From assembly GCA_008711295.1 (NCBI GenBank), contig VUYV01000290.1:942410-1006409 (forward strand): 64,000 bases of DNA. Reading direction: 5' to 3'. The position numbers and the translations under genes were made by a program. This document shows, in pieces, positions 1-12,740 of this stretch. The notes below the pieces were generated by a model, which searched no databases, had not been told where the DNA came from, and worked only from the letters and a program-made list of their open reading frames with translations. The DNA comes from Anarhynchus alexandrinus. Its lineage: Eukaryota; Chordata; Aves; Charadriiformes; Charadriidae. Position 1 is the stretch's first letter, and each line of letters begins with the position of its first letter.

Positions 1-3000
1 TTTTCCTGTCAACTTCCTCTTTACTTTGAATTTATTCTTTTCTTATTTGTTGGTTAACTGCACATAAAAGAGTTAACGATGCATATAGTGAGAAGGCCAC
101 TGCAGGAAGAATAATGTTGAATAAATGTTCCTGCATCACTAAGATCTGTAAGCCCCGATAGTAATTTCAAGATGTGAATCAATGATTTGTCATTAATTAA
201 TGATTACTAAAATCTAAAACCAGTTTTTCACACAATAAATTTAACTCTTATGTTAAGTGTTGCTTGCCTTGGGGAAAAAATTCCTTAAATTGTCTTATAG
301 TAAAACTCAATTGGAGAATCAAAGCGAAAAGTGAACACAGAACAAAATTTTTGAAGAGGCAGTAACCCCAGGATTTGAATTGAATTTGAGGACAAGGAAA
401 GTTTCAGAAAGGCAGGCTTTGCTTAGGAAAAAAAAATAGTTTTGAAATATTGTTTATCAATGAAAGAACTCAGCTGATACAGTCTACCTTTAATTTGGAG
501 TCTTCCTTTACTCCACTATACATCATTTCAAGATTTACCTGATAAGCACAAAACATTAAATCTGTTTTTATTTTTATAATCAATAAAAGTCTACTAAGGT
601 TGGTTTAGGTCTTCACTCTTCTACAGCTTGTGGAGAGAGTGTGGTATAGATTGACTATAGAGAGGCTTTACTATTCAACTCATCTGTAATAAACGGGGTT
701 GTATTTAGAATTGTAAGTCACAGCAGAGACTTGTAATAAGGAAGGAAATACAGAGTAGCTGTTTAAAAGAGAATCACGGGCAAACAGCCACATACCTCCT
801 TCTGTAGCTTGTGCCATTGCCACCGAGAGCTATTCTATTCCATGATGGTGGTGCTCTACCAACTAAAATTTGGGTAACCCTGGTAGAAGAGCAAGAGCCC
901 CTGAGAATGTGATAACCATTTTGCTGAACAAAACTTACTTTGAAATGGAAACAGGGAATTCTCTGTGACTTCTTTTAGGTGGGTCAGAAATATGGAATCT
1001 GCACTTACAGGACATGTGGACATTTGGTTTTGTTTTGAATGTATATTGTTTCATTTGTTGATTATCTGGAACTGCTGGTAGTACTGTAGAGAATGACATT
1101 TCATATTGGACTCAAACAGTGACAAACTTTCATTGCAAACATGAGACAGTTTCACCTAGAAAATAAGATGCTTTAATCTGTAGAAAGTAATGTCTGACCC
1201 TATTTGAGAGGAAAAAAAACAAACAAGAAGTAACAGAATGTTCTGAAAATTATTTTTATTACATGATGCCTCATCTTAAAACATAACTCGGCATCTGACA
1301 TGACTTACAGTTTCCATGTTTCAATGGCTGATTGAACAGACAAGGCTATTTTACACAACTTCATAGCACTTCAAGCTTAGGTGTGACATGGTAGCTTTTG
1401 AGTACTGGAGCAATTCAGAAGTTTCAGGAATTGTTTTTATCATCAGCGGGAAGCTTCATCAATGTGAATGAAAACTAGGGTGGAGGGATGCCCAGAGGGT
1501 AAAGGATGGTGATAAAGACCCTGTAGAGTTTTATACCGGAGAGCTAAAGCATACATGACTTAGCAGGTATCAGCCTGCACAGCTTTAATTCTCACTGCCT
1601 GTAGTCACACTGGTTTTGCCCATGTCAGTACTGGATAAGACCATGGTGAGCTGCTAGTGTATGTCCTACCCAGCTGTATCTGGAAACCCATTGGCAATCA
1701 CAGCTAGCAATGCATTTCCCCACGTTTGCAGTAGGGACAGCTAATGTTTGCAACGCACTTGCCAAACTCCTGTTGATCAAAGAACTAGTTGATGGCAGAT
1801 AAGCACGTTAGTCTCAATACATTACTCATTTTATTTTGGCCCTGTAACCCAGTTGTGTTCGAAATGTTGACACCTTGAAAGAGAAAGAAAAGAGAACGGA
1901 GTAAGAGATAGGAGGAGGGACAAAAATGAAAAGGGGCACACAAAGCTTCTGGCATGGAGGAAACGTGGGTTTCTAGTATGGAGTCCCGTAGTGCAACACA
2001 GATCGGGCATGAAGGAGAAAGGGAAAACCACAGCTTAAGCAATGTGTGAAAGGATCAATAAAGGCATTGGTATGGAGAAAGGGGACAGAACCGGGTAGCA
2101 GCCTGATGGGAGAAGCTTGACTCGGTGAAAAAATGATGCAGAGGCTATTAGCACCAGCTAAGCTTTTTGGGAAAAGATGAGGAACATGACACGAAAATGC
2201 TACCTCTAAGGAGTGTGGAATGAACCTACTCTGATTTGAGAGGGGGAGAATGGGACACCTTGTATGGGAAGCAGAAAGAAAATTCTGAGCATGCAGTGCA
2301 CATGAGGGAAACGAAGGCTGCTAGTGTCTGAAAGCAAAGATGACACGTGGGACACCTGTGGGGAGACAAACAGATGTAAGAAGCCTTGTGTACCTCAGAT
2401 GCCACAAGGTGAATGACTCCTGAAAATAGCCACAGTGGTTGTAAATGAAAGTGTCACTTTTTGGATTTGAGGGTTACCGCAGATTAGTATGGGATGGGTG
2501 TTATGATAATTATACCTATCTTTGCTTTACTTTACTTATCTTTACTTTAACAAGAGTCTTCTCAAGCTGTGCAGGAGACAAGTTGAGAAGGACCCCAGGG
2601 CCTGTCCAAAATAAGTCTTCACTGCTGGTGTACTCAACTCTCACACCTCAGCTCTTGGGGTGGTGTCTGTGTCTCTGAGTAAGGGTCCTAGGACCTTGAT
2701 AAGAAGTGTAGGTATCTCGGGATACAACTGAAAACACCCACCATGATTAGCAGCATTGTTTTTGCACAAATATGCCTTTTTAACACAAGAAAACTTGAAA
2801 GACAATATATTATGATGTGTATTTGGACAATATGTCATAGATATAACCAATTTTTTCCAATTGTGTTTCCATACCTTTTGCCATCATGTCTTCACCTTTT
2901 GAAAAATGTATTGTAAATCAACCGCTTAATTGAAAGGAAGAAAAACTAATAAAAATAAGCATTACACAAAGTACCTTGACACTTAAAGGGTTAGTGAAGT

Positions 3001-4732
3001 CGACTTTTCCTTTTTAAGGCATTCTCATCCCAGATAGGTTTATGTATTCCTAGCTATTGCTCAAATGCTAAATATCATGGTATTATTGTGTGGTATTTGC
3101 CCAAACAATGAAAAAAGAAATGCAAGTTTCTATTACATTTCTATTATATTCTATTATAGGAGAAATAGTATTTATCTGTAATCTTAAAATATTACATCTG
3201 CTAAGTATTTTTGCGTATGATTAATTTTCTGAAGACAATCAAGTCACTGGATGGATGTAACAAAGTGAGCCTCCATTTAAATGAAGGAGATTTTTAAACA
3301 AAGTAGGAATAAGTCATGATTAATTTATACATGTTTATTTAAAATATCAGTCTATCAGGGCTATAGAGGGTTATAAGATATTGATTTAAAATACTGTAAA
3401 TCTGGAAACCTGATTCAGTATATTTAAAAGGAAATTCCACACTTTGGTAAGAAAGGAAGCAATTGCAATTTAAGGTGATACATTTTTACATTTTAAAGGA
3501 TAGTTCTCTTTGAAAGCATCTTAGAGGTTTGAAATACTGGAAATAGCCCCAGAGGAGATTAATAGCCAACATGCAGGTGAATGGGTCAATTATACAAAGC
3601 AGCTGATTTAATCACAGGATTTCACAGCTTTATCACTTTGACAGAGTAATAAAGAAGTTTATCATATCCTCTAGATGCCATCAGACACTTTGGCCTTGCT
3701 ACAAACATGATGTCATCACACCTGAAAGATTTTCTGTGGTCATTATTAGTATATAGTATGATTACAATGACAGTTCTTTGCTGCAACAGGTAATCAAAAC
3801 TAGTATTTTTTTCTCTGCTTTCTCCCTAAGCCTATGAACACATCAATAACAGATTTGAATATTTCACGGGTCAGTGGAGTTAACAGTAAACCTGACTTTT
3901 GGCAAAAATATGAAAACACTCCAGTTCATCACACTTGTAAAAATTTTTATATCATGCAAGCGTTTATGTATCTACTGTTAAGTCCAGGAAGCTGGATGTG
4001 TAGAGAAGAGGGAATGAAATAGGGCATTACAAATCTCTTGGCAGATAATGCAGTGTTTTACACAGAAGATGTGGCAAGCGTTTCGTAGGTATCTGTGTGG
4101 CTGTTTTTGTGATGTGGTAATGAAGTGGCATTTCAAGAGCATCGTTGGTGAATGCTACAGAAGTGCAATTGTACATACCCATCTGTGCACTTTTACAGGC
4201 ATCATCACAAATCAGGATTATACACATGCTTCCCGAGATTGCCCATCCAAGCAGGATAACCAAAGGAGAATAGTTTGCTAAATTTCCTCTGCACACCTGC
4301 AGTATTATGCCTACAAAATGAAACATGCAGCATCTTATTCAAAATGCGTGTTGAAAACCAGGTCCTCTATTACAGTGAAAACTGACAGAATCTGGAAACG
4401 TTTCTAGCAATGTGCAGCTGGTGCAATCAACTGGAAAATTTTCTAGAAGCAGTACTGAAAATGCTATCATTTTTTTGCCTCTGTCTAAACAGCATTAAAC
4501 AGCCTTCGCCTGACTAACGTCTGGTAAGGCTACACAGCGTGTTGTTGCCACCTAGAGTCAGTTCATCAAAATACAAATTCTGCATTGTCTTTTTTCCCCT
4601 CCACTTACAGAAAAAGGAATCCTCCAACATACCCAGACATCCCCCGTCCTGTCACCTAGCGTCATTTTTTCCACTAGAAAAGAAACACACAATGTGCGTT
4701 TCCAACAAGTTAACTACCTCTACGTGAATACT
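1..4732. other. intergenic 5' flank, no gene seen
   Basis: AT-rich unique-looking sequence. Open frames here are short (under 100 codons) and show no recognisable domain, splice-site context or codon bias. A small degenerate tandem of TTCTATTA-type units lies near 3126-3160. I recognise no transposable element and no RNA gene. Confidence 0.6.
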
Positions 4733-4960
4733 TGGAGAATGCAAGGCGCCCTCGAACCTTACTTTCGTTAGGGTCTGCAGAGGGAGCACTTGCACCCGTC
4801 AGGGATCTTGACCTGGTGATCTTGACCTTTGGCGGTGGAAGCACAGCTCTGGCCTCTTCAGCTAAACCAACTAACTCCGTAGTGGCAAGTGCGTGCGGCG
4901 CGGTGCCGAGGCTAAGCGTGTGGCTGCTGGGGCGCTCTGCTGGTGGGCAATCTGGACCTA
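4733..4960. other. CpG-enriched patch
   Basis: This segment has many more CG dinucleotides than its AT-rich surroundings, including a GCGTGCGGCGCGG stretch near 4890-4902. It is short for a CpG island. A 113-codon frame crosses it on the + strand (4732-5073) and an 86-codon frame on the - strand, but neither resembles a known protein, and long frames are expected by chance in GC-rich DNA. It could be a regulatory element, an unannotated first exon or a GC-rich repeat fragment. The sequence does not decide. Confidence 0.3.
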
Positions 4961-7900
4961 GGGCCCCCAACCCATCTCCCCTTTTCTTTCTTCAAACCCC
5001 ACGGTTCGCATATGGTTGCTTTTGGTCACACGGAGATTTGGATACAGAGCGCACAGGGCCAGGAAGGAAATGAAATGTGGAAATGAAAACTGGTGGAAAA
5101 TAAAATCCCAGTGAAGATTCAACAGCCAGCGCAGATTCACAACCCTTCTTTTGTGTGGGTGGAATATCCACTTCTACACTGGGCAATAAAGCATTTACTT
5201 CTGAAACAAAATCAATTTATCTGCTTCTATATTTTTTTCACGTTTTATACCCAGAGTAAGTGAAAAACAGAAATTGAACAGAATTTAGATTAAGAGCCTA
5301 ATATTGTTCTCACTTCTCTCTCTTGTATCAATTTTTAATAAAAAATTAGAAATGATTTATACTCAAATATCATCTTGGGGAATCCTAGGGCAACTACAAC
5401 TAGTGAAATCTTTAGAAAACTAAGAAAAAGAAGTCGCTGTAACATTCATTCTGAAGTGCAACCATTCCTAAGACAAAGAATAAAGGAAAGTAAAGGAGAT
5501 CAGAGATACTTAGGCTCTTTTCACTGGCTGCCTGTTCCCTCTCAACTCCCATCTCTACCAGATAGAGACCCAAACATGAGCTTTTGTAATCTATAACTGC
5601 TTGGCCAGACATTTCAAAAAAGATAACTCCTTGATTCAAAACTTTAGAAAGGTAAAATGTTAGGACAGATAAGTAATGAGGGTGAAGTGGTGGTTGAAAA
5701 AATTAAAAGTCGTCTCAGGAGAAATTCAGATCTTCCAAATCTGTGGGAAAAACACTACAGATCTGTATTCAGAAACTGTAGGTGAAAGGAGAAAACCAAG
5801 GGCTTCTGAAAAATATCAGTTCCATCAATTTCTTCAGGCTGAATATGCTTTTCAGAACAGATTTAGAATTCTGCTAGAATAGATTTCCCTCTAGGATCAC
5901 TTGTTTTTTGACATTTATCATTCAGAGCCATCAAGAATAATTTATGATATAAACATTCTGCTTCGACTGTCAGCAGGAAATGTCTCAGTCTCCACGGCAT
6001 ATGTATGAAATGTACTGAAATGTTTGTGGTATTTTTAAGTTCATATAATTCTCCTTTTTTGCTGAGGGAAGTTGCCATTTTGGTTGGCCACTTTAGATAG
6101 ATAGGAGATAAATGCTCTGTTCTCTCCTGGAAATATGGCCAGGCTTCCTGTGACTTGTTATTCCCCACCTTCCTCTAAGAAAATCACTCAAACTGACCAG
6201 CTAACAGTTTGTCTGGTTTTGGATGAATAGCAATAAAAAGCTCTTCCTGAAAAAAAAGTATTACTTTCTCCCTTCGCCCACCCTTCCCCCCAAAAAAACT
6301 GCCCAATCCCTTTCTGAAAATGAACAAACTGGAGGTTTAAATTAAGGTGGATTTTACAGAACAATCTGGAAGTAAAGATCATCACAAACAAATGACACAT
6401 CCACTGCTTTTTTGGGGTGGCTTTGACATTTTGAACACTGATGCAACATTGATTTCTCTTCTGCTTTTGAAATACATAGACTAAACTGTAATACCCAGAG
6501 AGACTCAGAGGGTGAGGAGCGAACACAATGAGCTTTTCAGTAATTCCTCCTAGCCATAAATGGTGACAGATCACAGCTTTTATTTCACCAACCTGTTTTT
6601 ACTACTCTGCTTCGGGCCAGCATGGAGAGTTTTGAAGAGATGATTTTCCCTCTGAGGTAACCAGGCCTCCCACGGAAGAAAGAGAGTGCTTGTCCTGGGC
6701 ACAAACACCATCATTTTAAAGCCAATGGCAGTAAGATTAGTTAAACGAGGTGCTTTACAATAAGAGTACAGTGGCCCATAGATATGGCAAAGCCATTTCA
6801 GACTTTAATTGGTAAGAAGATTAAGTCTTACAAGAAATATGCTTCTAAGAAGGGCAGAACTGTAGGCATGACTGGTAGTGGAAACCACTCAACTTGTAAT
6901 TCTGCAGTGAAAGCTGCCAGACGAATTTACTGGAAGACTTGGAATTTTCCAAATTAAATAATACCGTAGGTAGAAAACCAGATGCTATCCCTTGCAGGCT
7001 ACCAAAGCAAAAATTTTCAAAACATGTATTTCAGTAGTTTGTAAAAGTTTAAATAAAAATAAATAAAAAATAATTTCTTTATAAGCCTTTATTACCAAAA
7101 ATTGGGAAATCATGGAGCAGTTTGTTGCTGGCTGGCTTGCTGAGAAGGATTGACCTTTGGCTCAGGTGTGCTCTCTAGAGTGTGTTTAATCTGCCTCTTA
7201 GGAAACATTCAAGCAGCATCTGTTCTTTTTCAAAAATATATGAACATGTAAACCAAAGCTCAAATCAATATAAAATGTAGATCTCATTACATTTTAAATA
7301 GTCCTGAGGAGAAATTACTCACAAGTGTTTGTATCTAAAGCTTGAAATTCCCTGAGAAACAAATACTCACATAAAGCAATAAGGCTTTTTAGCTATTGAG
7401 AAGCTCAGCATCAGTAAAAGCAGCAACGTCTGCTCTTTAAAGTCTCAAGGTTCCAGAAGGGAAAGGCTGACACGAGAAGTGAAGAGAGTGAGAGGGGGCT
7501 TAATTTATAAAATGGGGAGAAGGAAAATAGTAAATGCAGCTTGAAAAGATCTGGAATCAAATGTGCAAAGCAAAACCTTTAGTCTCTGAAAAAAGTTTAT
7601 GCAAGCCCTCCTGCCGAGTCCTGACCATGCAATCATTCCTTCCCAGAGAAGACCGTCAAAGCACGGAGTCTAAGCAATGGCTACTTCTTTCTGAGCTCCT
7701 TTAGCTTCTCATGCTGTTAAGGAGGCAGACTTGTGAGGAAATGAAACATAATGCTCATACTAGAAGCTATCTGCTGGATGTTAACACAATTTAAAAATCT
7801 ATGTTGCTGTAAACTTGAGTGCTTTCTTAATATAATAATGCTTTGTGTCTGTCTCTGTCAACATCTGTACAACCATCTAGCTGTTCCTAATAACTTTTGA

Positions 7901-8412
7901 ATCCATCAATCAATTTAAGCTAAGATTAATAGAGGAAGAGTGGTTTCAAAAATATTAAATTCCTACCAGTTTTGCAGAAATAAGTGGCTAAGGAGGGGAA
8001 AAATAATGCATTAATGCTCCCCATGGAAGAAAAGAGGTAGAAGCTCACCCTTTATTAAATGGTTGCTTATCTAACTGAGCAAGAGCCATTAGTTGTGATT
8101 CTCAGGGGACTACTTGCCACTTATTAACAGCTCCTCCTAGTACATGCAGGGATCGCTGTAATCAGAGCTAAACCAAACCTCCAAAAGCAGTGCAAAGCTG
8201 GCACCAAGTGTAAGGCTGGCAGCATTTTGGCTCCATAGTGGTAATTTGCACTGTGGTTATCAGAGCACATGACCAAGGTGACAATAATGAATTTTGATTA
8301 CAGTGGATTAAGCTTAGTTTTGCAACTCATTTGTGGGAGTAGTTTTTTCTCTGTAGTTCATTAATATAAGAAGAGATGATCAAAAGTGTTGGTTTTGGTG
8401 GATGACATCGTC
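4961..8412. other. intergenic, no gene seen
   Basis: Mostly AT-rich with no recognisable gene or mobile element. A 57-codon lysine-rich frame with an ATG lies at 6784-6957 and is followed by an A-rich stretch near 7050. It matches nothing I know and is treated under findings rather than as a gene. Confidence 0.5.
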
Positions 8413-8765
8413 AATGCCCTGAGGGCATTACCTGACCTTCCTGTCCCTGCCCCAGCTGCCCTGGGGCTCCCCTCTCCCGTCCTGGGGCTCCCCCCACCCT
8501 GCCCAGAGCCCAGGACCCATTTCAACCCCCTGGGGCTGTGAATCCCTGCCCCAGTGATGCTTCAGCAGGGCCCGTCTACAGCTCCCCACAGTCCTGCCCA
8601 GCCTGGCCGTGGGCCCATCCCCATGGAGGTGACGTATTCTGGGGGCTGAGGCTGGAGCTGCCTCTGCCCAGGCTACCCTGGCCAGGGTGGTGGGACAGGC
8701 ACTGTCTGCCAGGCTCTGCCCTGTCACTCTGGGATTTCTCCCCGGCCCTCGCTGCACCCTGACAG
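8413..8765. other. GC-rich block of unknown origin
   Basis: A sharply bounded GC-rich block in AT-rich flanks. It begins with a small perfect palindrome (AATGCCCT, one base, AGGGCATT; 8413-8429). It then contains a duplicated CCTGGGGCTCCCC-type unit within about 8458-8496, followed by proline/glycine-rich frames on both strands (for example 8428-8769 minus). No protein family is recognisable. Its abrupt edges suggest an inserted repeat or a CpG-poor GC island. I cannot assign it to a repeat family. Confidence 0.3.
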
Positions 8766-11369
8766 CCATGCTATAAAACTACCAGTGCTCTTCCCTGAAT
8801 CATGTCAAGGGATTACATCCCACCTGTGCCACTCGGTCTGGCACTCAGCTCTCCAGAGGAAAGATAAGAGACCCAAAGGACAAGCTTACAGGGCTTTTGT
8901 AAACCTTTTCCAATGCCTTCTGCAAGCTAGGGCAACAAAGGAGTTTTTGAAGAGCAGAGAAAAGGAGGTCTAAAGACAAGCAAATTGGCTAAAATTGTAT
9001 CAAGGGTCTCCTAGTGCTCTCTTGACAACTCTTGGTGCTTGTCAGATTAGGCTGTGATGGCTCAGGAGGCTTCTGACCTCAGCTGGTCACCTATTCAATG
9101 AAACCTGATAGGGATCAAGAAGGAGATCCCTTGGCCACCACAGTCCACATCCTAGTGAACTGAATTAGCCACAGTCACTTCAGTTTATGTCAATATATCA
9201 GTCTAGTGCCTGTGGTGTGGGCACACTGCTATTTCTGACAAGTCAGTGATGAGTGAACAAGCTATGGCAACGGGTGGGCAACTTGGACCAGTAACTTCTT
9301 AAAATCACCTCAGCGTGAACTCCCAGAGCTTGAGAGTCAGGGCCCTAAGGACATAGGTCAGTTTAGTATCTTCATATATTTGTCACTCCTTCCTCTTTTA
9401 AAAGGCCACCAAGTTGTCTCTGCCCACTCTGCTGTCTAGTTCCATTACACTTAGAAGAGCTATATTTGTCACAGCTCTAGCAAAAACTTTCTATTTTTCA
9501 TTTCTCCATTTCTCACTGCTCATCCTCCCACCATGCGTCACCTGTTTCCTCAGCCTCCCCCTCAAGAAACAGTGGTTCCCCTTTCCATCTCTAATGTGCA
9601 TCAGCATGGTTACTAAAGTTTTTGCTGATGACAGCTCATGGGCAGAGCCCTGGGCTGAAGGGAAGAGGGAGCCTGTGGGACCTGAGGTCTGGGAGACCTC
9701 AGTGTCCTACTGTTTTGAGGAAAATGGTTCCCAGGGACCTTGTGGGAACTCAGATGAGCGTGGTCCCTTGTCTAGTTGTCCTGGCCTTCATCTCCATGCA
9801 GACTGGGCTCCATCCTAGGCTAGCTCCCTTGAAGCTGCTGTTCCAGTGGCAACTACACACCTGGCACTTCACAGCCCTTGCTGGGTGTTGCTGCTCTTCA
9901 TTTTGCCATTGACTTCTGGGTCTTGTTGTCTTCCACAAGTATGGAGCTCTCAGGCAGTAGGTCTTTGCTTCGAAAGCTAAAGGAGAATGAAGAACCAACT
10001 GTCAATAGATAGATAGAAGAAACATAAGCAAAAAGACTGAACATTTTTCAACCCTAACAGTGCTTCTGGTATAAGGTCTCTTGTTTCCAATTCTCCATTC
10101 CTGACTCCTGAGGAATGTCTCTGTTCAGGGCAGTTGAACTGAAACATTTTTAAAATGTCCTTCCAATCTAAAAAAAAGTAGATCCAAAGCTTACCTGAGG
10201 ACAAAGCAATGTAACAGTACATAGTTACCAACGGCCATTTCTTTCAGCATCCCTTATACTGTGCTTTTTGTTCTCACTTTCCCCTCTCTGGATATGAGTT
10301 ACAAGGAGTATGAAAGACCAAGGACTTTCCGCAGGATCACAGCAGGTCCAAACAGGCAGCATTGGGGAGTGCGTGGAGACGGGTGATATAAAAGGACATC
10401 TGCCAGAGGGGGAGTTTGCTTTTGATTAGGAGGGGTCTGCTGGACTTTATCTCCAGCTGCAGGCACAGATCCCTGAAGAAGGAGCCATTTAGATACCTAA
10501 ACCAAGCATATGGGCAAACTAAAGCAGCAGCTAGCTATTTAAATAGTGAGGGGGAAAGGAGTCCTCAGTTTGCTCCACTGAGCACTATGAATTGTTACCT
10601 GCTCAGTTCATAGGTAATGACCATGTGTATCCAGTGCAATTAGCCCAACATCCTAGTCCTTGAGGCCATGACACCTGAACTAAAATATTTCAGGGTAACA
10701 GATGGATGCACTGACAGTTACATTGGAATTATCACTGAGCAGTCCTATCTCCAGGCTTACATAGCTCCTGTGCTGCTGAGGTGGGAGAAGGCTTTGTGGC
10801 TGGAAGTCTTATCCTGGGGAAGGCAGAAATGATCTCACAGCTTGAGCCCACGTATGCTTTTGCACTGAGATTACACTTCAGAGCCTGATTTTCAGGAAGA
10901 TACAGTGGTAGAGGGACACTGATGCTGTATTGGATGTTCATCCATGTGGTTTTGTGATACCAGAAAGGACTGCATAGTGATTAGACTGCTGGGTGCAATA
11001 TCTGCTTGCTGGATGGTGTGGAATATCTGGGCAGGCTTTTGGGGAAGGTTTGAGTGAGCCTTTAGACACAGTGTATGGAGCAATGACCTTGGGAAGGGAG
11101 GAGAGGGTTTCTGGAGGCAAAAAGCATGCAGTCAGATGGTAAGCTGGAGGGCAGGGGCTCCATAGTAGCTTCAGCTGGAATGCCTCCAATGCCATGAGCA
11201 GGGCTGAACTGGGAAAACCAGAGTCAAATTCTCAATGAGTAGCTAGGAAATGGTTGAAGACAAAGGATTTAAACTTGTTAGAAAATGGGAAAACTTTCAG
11301 AATGTATGTAATCAGATTCAGGTAAACTAAAATGAAACCAGTGATGGCACTTAAAAAGGTGTTCAGAGT
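8766..11369. other. intergenic, no gene seen
   Basis: No recognisable coding region, repeat or RNA gene. The longest frame (9414-9818, 134 codons) has no domain, compositional bias or splice context suggesting it is real. Confidence 0.5.
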
Positions 11370-12740
11370 TTTTTTAAATTGAAGGAAGGGAGAAGCTGAC
11401 AAGTGCTAAAAAATTATTCAAGATGGGACATATTCAGAGAAAAAAGTCAGAAAAACTTTATCCTCCAGTGCAACACAATAATTTGGTGAAACTTAAATAG
11501 TAAGAAGGAAGAATAATCAAACAAAAAGAATCCCATAGTATAGAGAAGAAAAAAAAGCGCTTCTTTATGAAAGTTAGAAGTTTAACAAACAAGATAGGGA
11601 AGCAAAAATGCCTGACTTGGATAGTCTCATAATACATATATCAGAAGCTTGATGGGAAGAAGGTGATTGATCAGATGCCTGATCAGAGTGCAAAGTATAA
11701 AAAAGAGACTGAGGAGGCAACAGCAGTAGAGAAGTGGTAACGTATTAGGGAAAGCTTTGTGCCAAATCAAAGTAACAAGCTAATTGTATTTAAAAACAGC
11801 ACAGAACCTATATAGTCTGACATTCCGGGCCTAAGTCAGTAATGTGCCTTATCAGGGTTAGATCAAATGTCTGTATCTATTACATGCCGAGGGAGATCAG
11901 AGTTGCTGAGGGGGCAAGAAACGCAAGAGTAACAGGAGATATCAATTTCCCACCTGCATATTGGACAAATGTTACATCAGGGATTGATGCTGCAGAAAAA
12001 GAAAATAGTGTGGCTGCATGAATAAGCCCGCAAAAGAAGAAGCAGCTTTTATATTATCCCTGGGCAACACACAGAACCTGGTTCAAAATGCCCCTGCTCA
12101 ACGTTCTTGCCTAGGGAATAAAAGCCAAAAAACCTCAGCCACAATGGAATTACATAGGAACAAGGAACCTTGTTAAAAAGAGACTAAAATGGATGCCTGA
12201 AGGCTGAAATGTTTGCATGGCGACTATTTAAACATAATGTGTAGGAGTACATTTGCTCTAAGCCCCTGTGTACGGACAAAGACTTTGGAAAGACCAAAAG
12301 GAAAGCTGACATGGCTAACAGCAGGGTAAAGGAGTTTATTAGAAGCAGAAGACTTTCTTCAGAAAATAGAAGTTGTGTCCAAGAGTGGAAAATAGAAAGG
12401 ATCATAAACTCTGTCAAGTTAAATGAAAACCACAACAAGGTCAGCCATATAGGATCCCAGCAACAATTTCCAGAGACATAAAGGTCCATCAGCAACGGCT
12501 CTGAAAGAAATTAAGGCACCAGCGGCAAGAGAAAAAGTCTTCATGTGAATAACCTATTAAAAAAGGAGGATAAATGGCCAGTGTTCACATATGAGGGAGG
12601 TCTCCAGTGATGTTTGAGGAGGTTTTGTTCCTGGGCTCCTGCTGTTGAACCTATTTATAAATTAACTGGAAAAGGGGGCATATGGTGAGAACACAATTTG
12701 GTGAAAGCACAAAGTTATTACACATAGTAGAGGCGAGTTG
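11370..12740 (+). mobile_element. ancient decayed CR1/L3-type LINE fragment
   Basis: The conceptual translation, broken by many stops and frameshifts, shows non-LTR retrotransposon landmarks in the correct order. An endonuclease-like GDINFPPAYW stretch near 11937-11966 corresponds to the GDFN-type catalytic motif. A connecting region near 12270-12440 (wording such as gtcaagttaaatg) resembles the old amniote L3/CR1 group. Near 12630-12730 a degenerate version of the reverse-transcriptase LGP...F.DDTKL block appears as FGESTKLLHIVE, with the two catalytic aspartates lost. The spacing between endonuclease and RT motifs is shorter than in intact elements, implying internal deletion. The divergence says it is far older than the CR1s at 24.1 kb and 36.9 kb. 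Edges are approximate and the subfamily is not certain. Confidence 0.6.
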
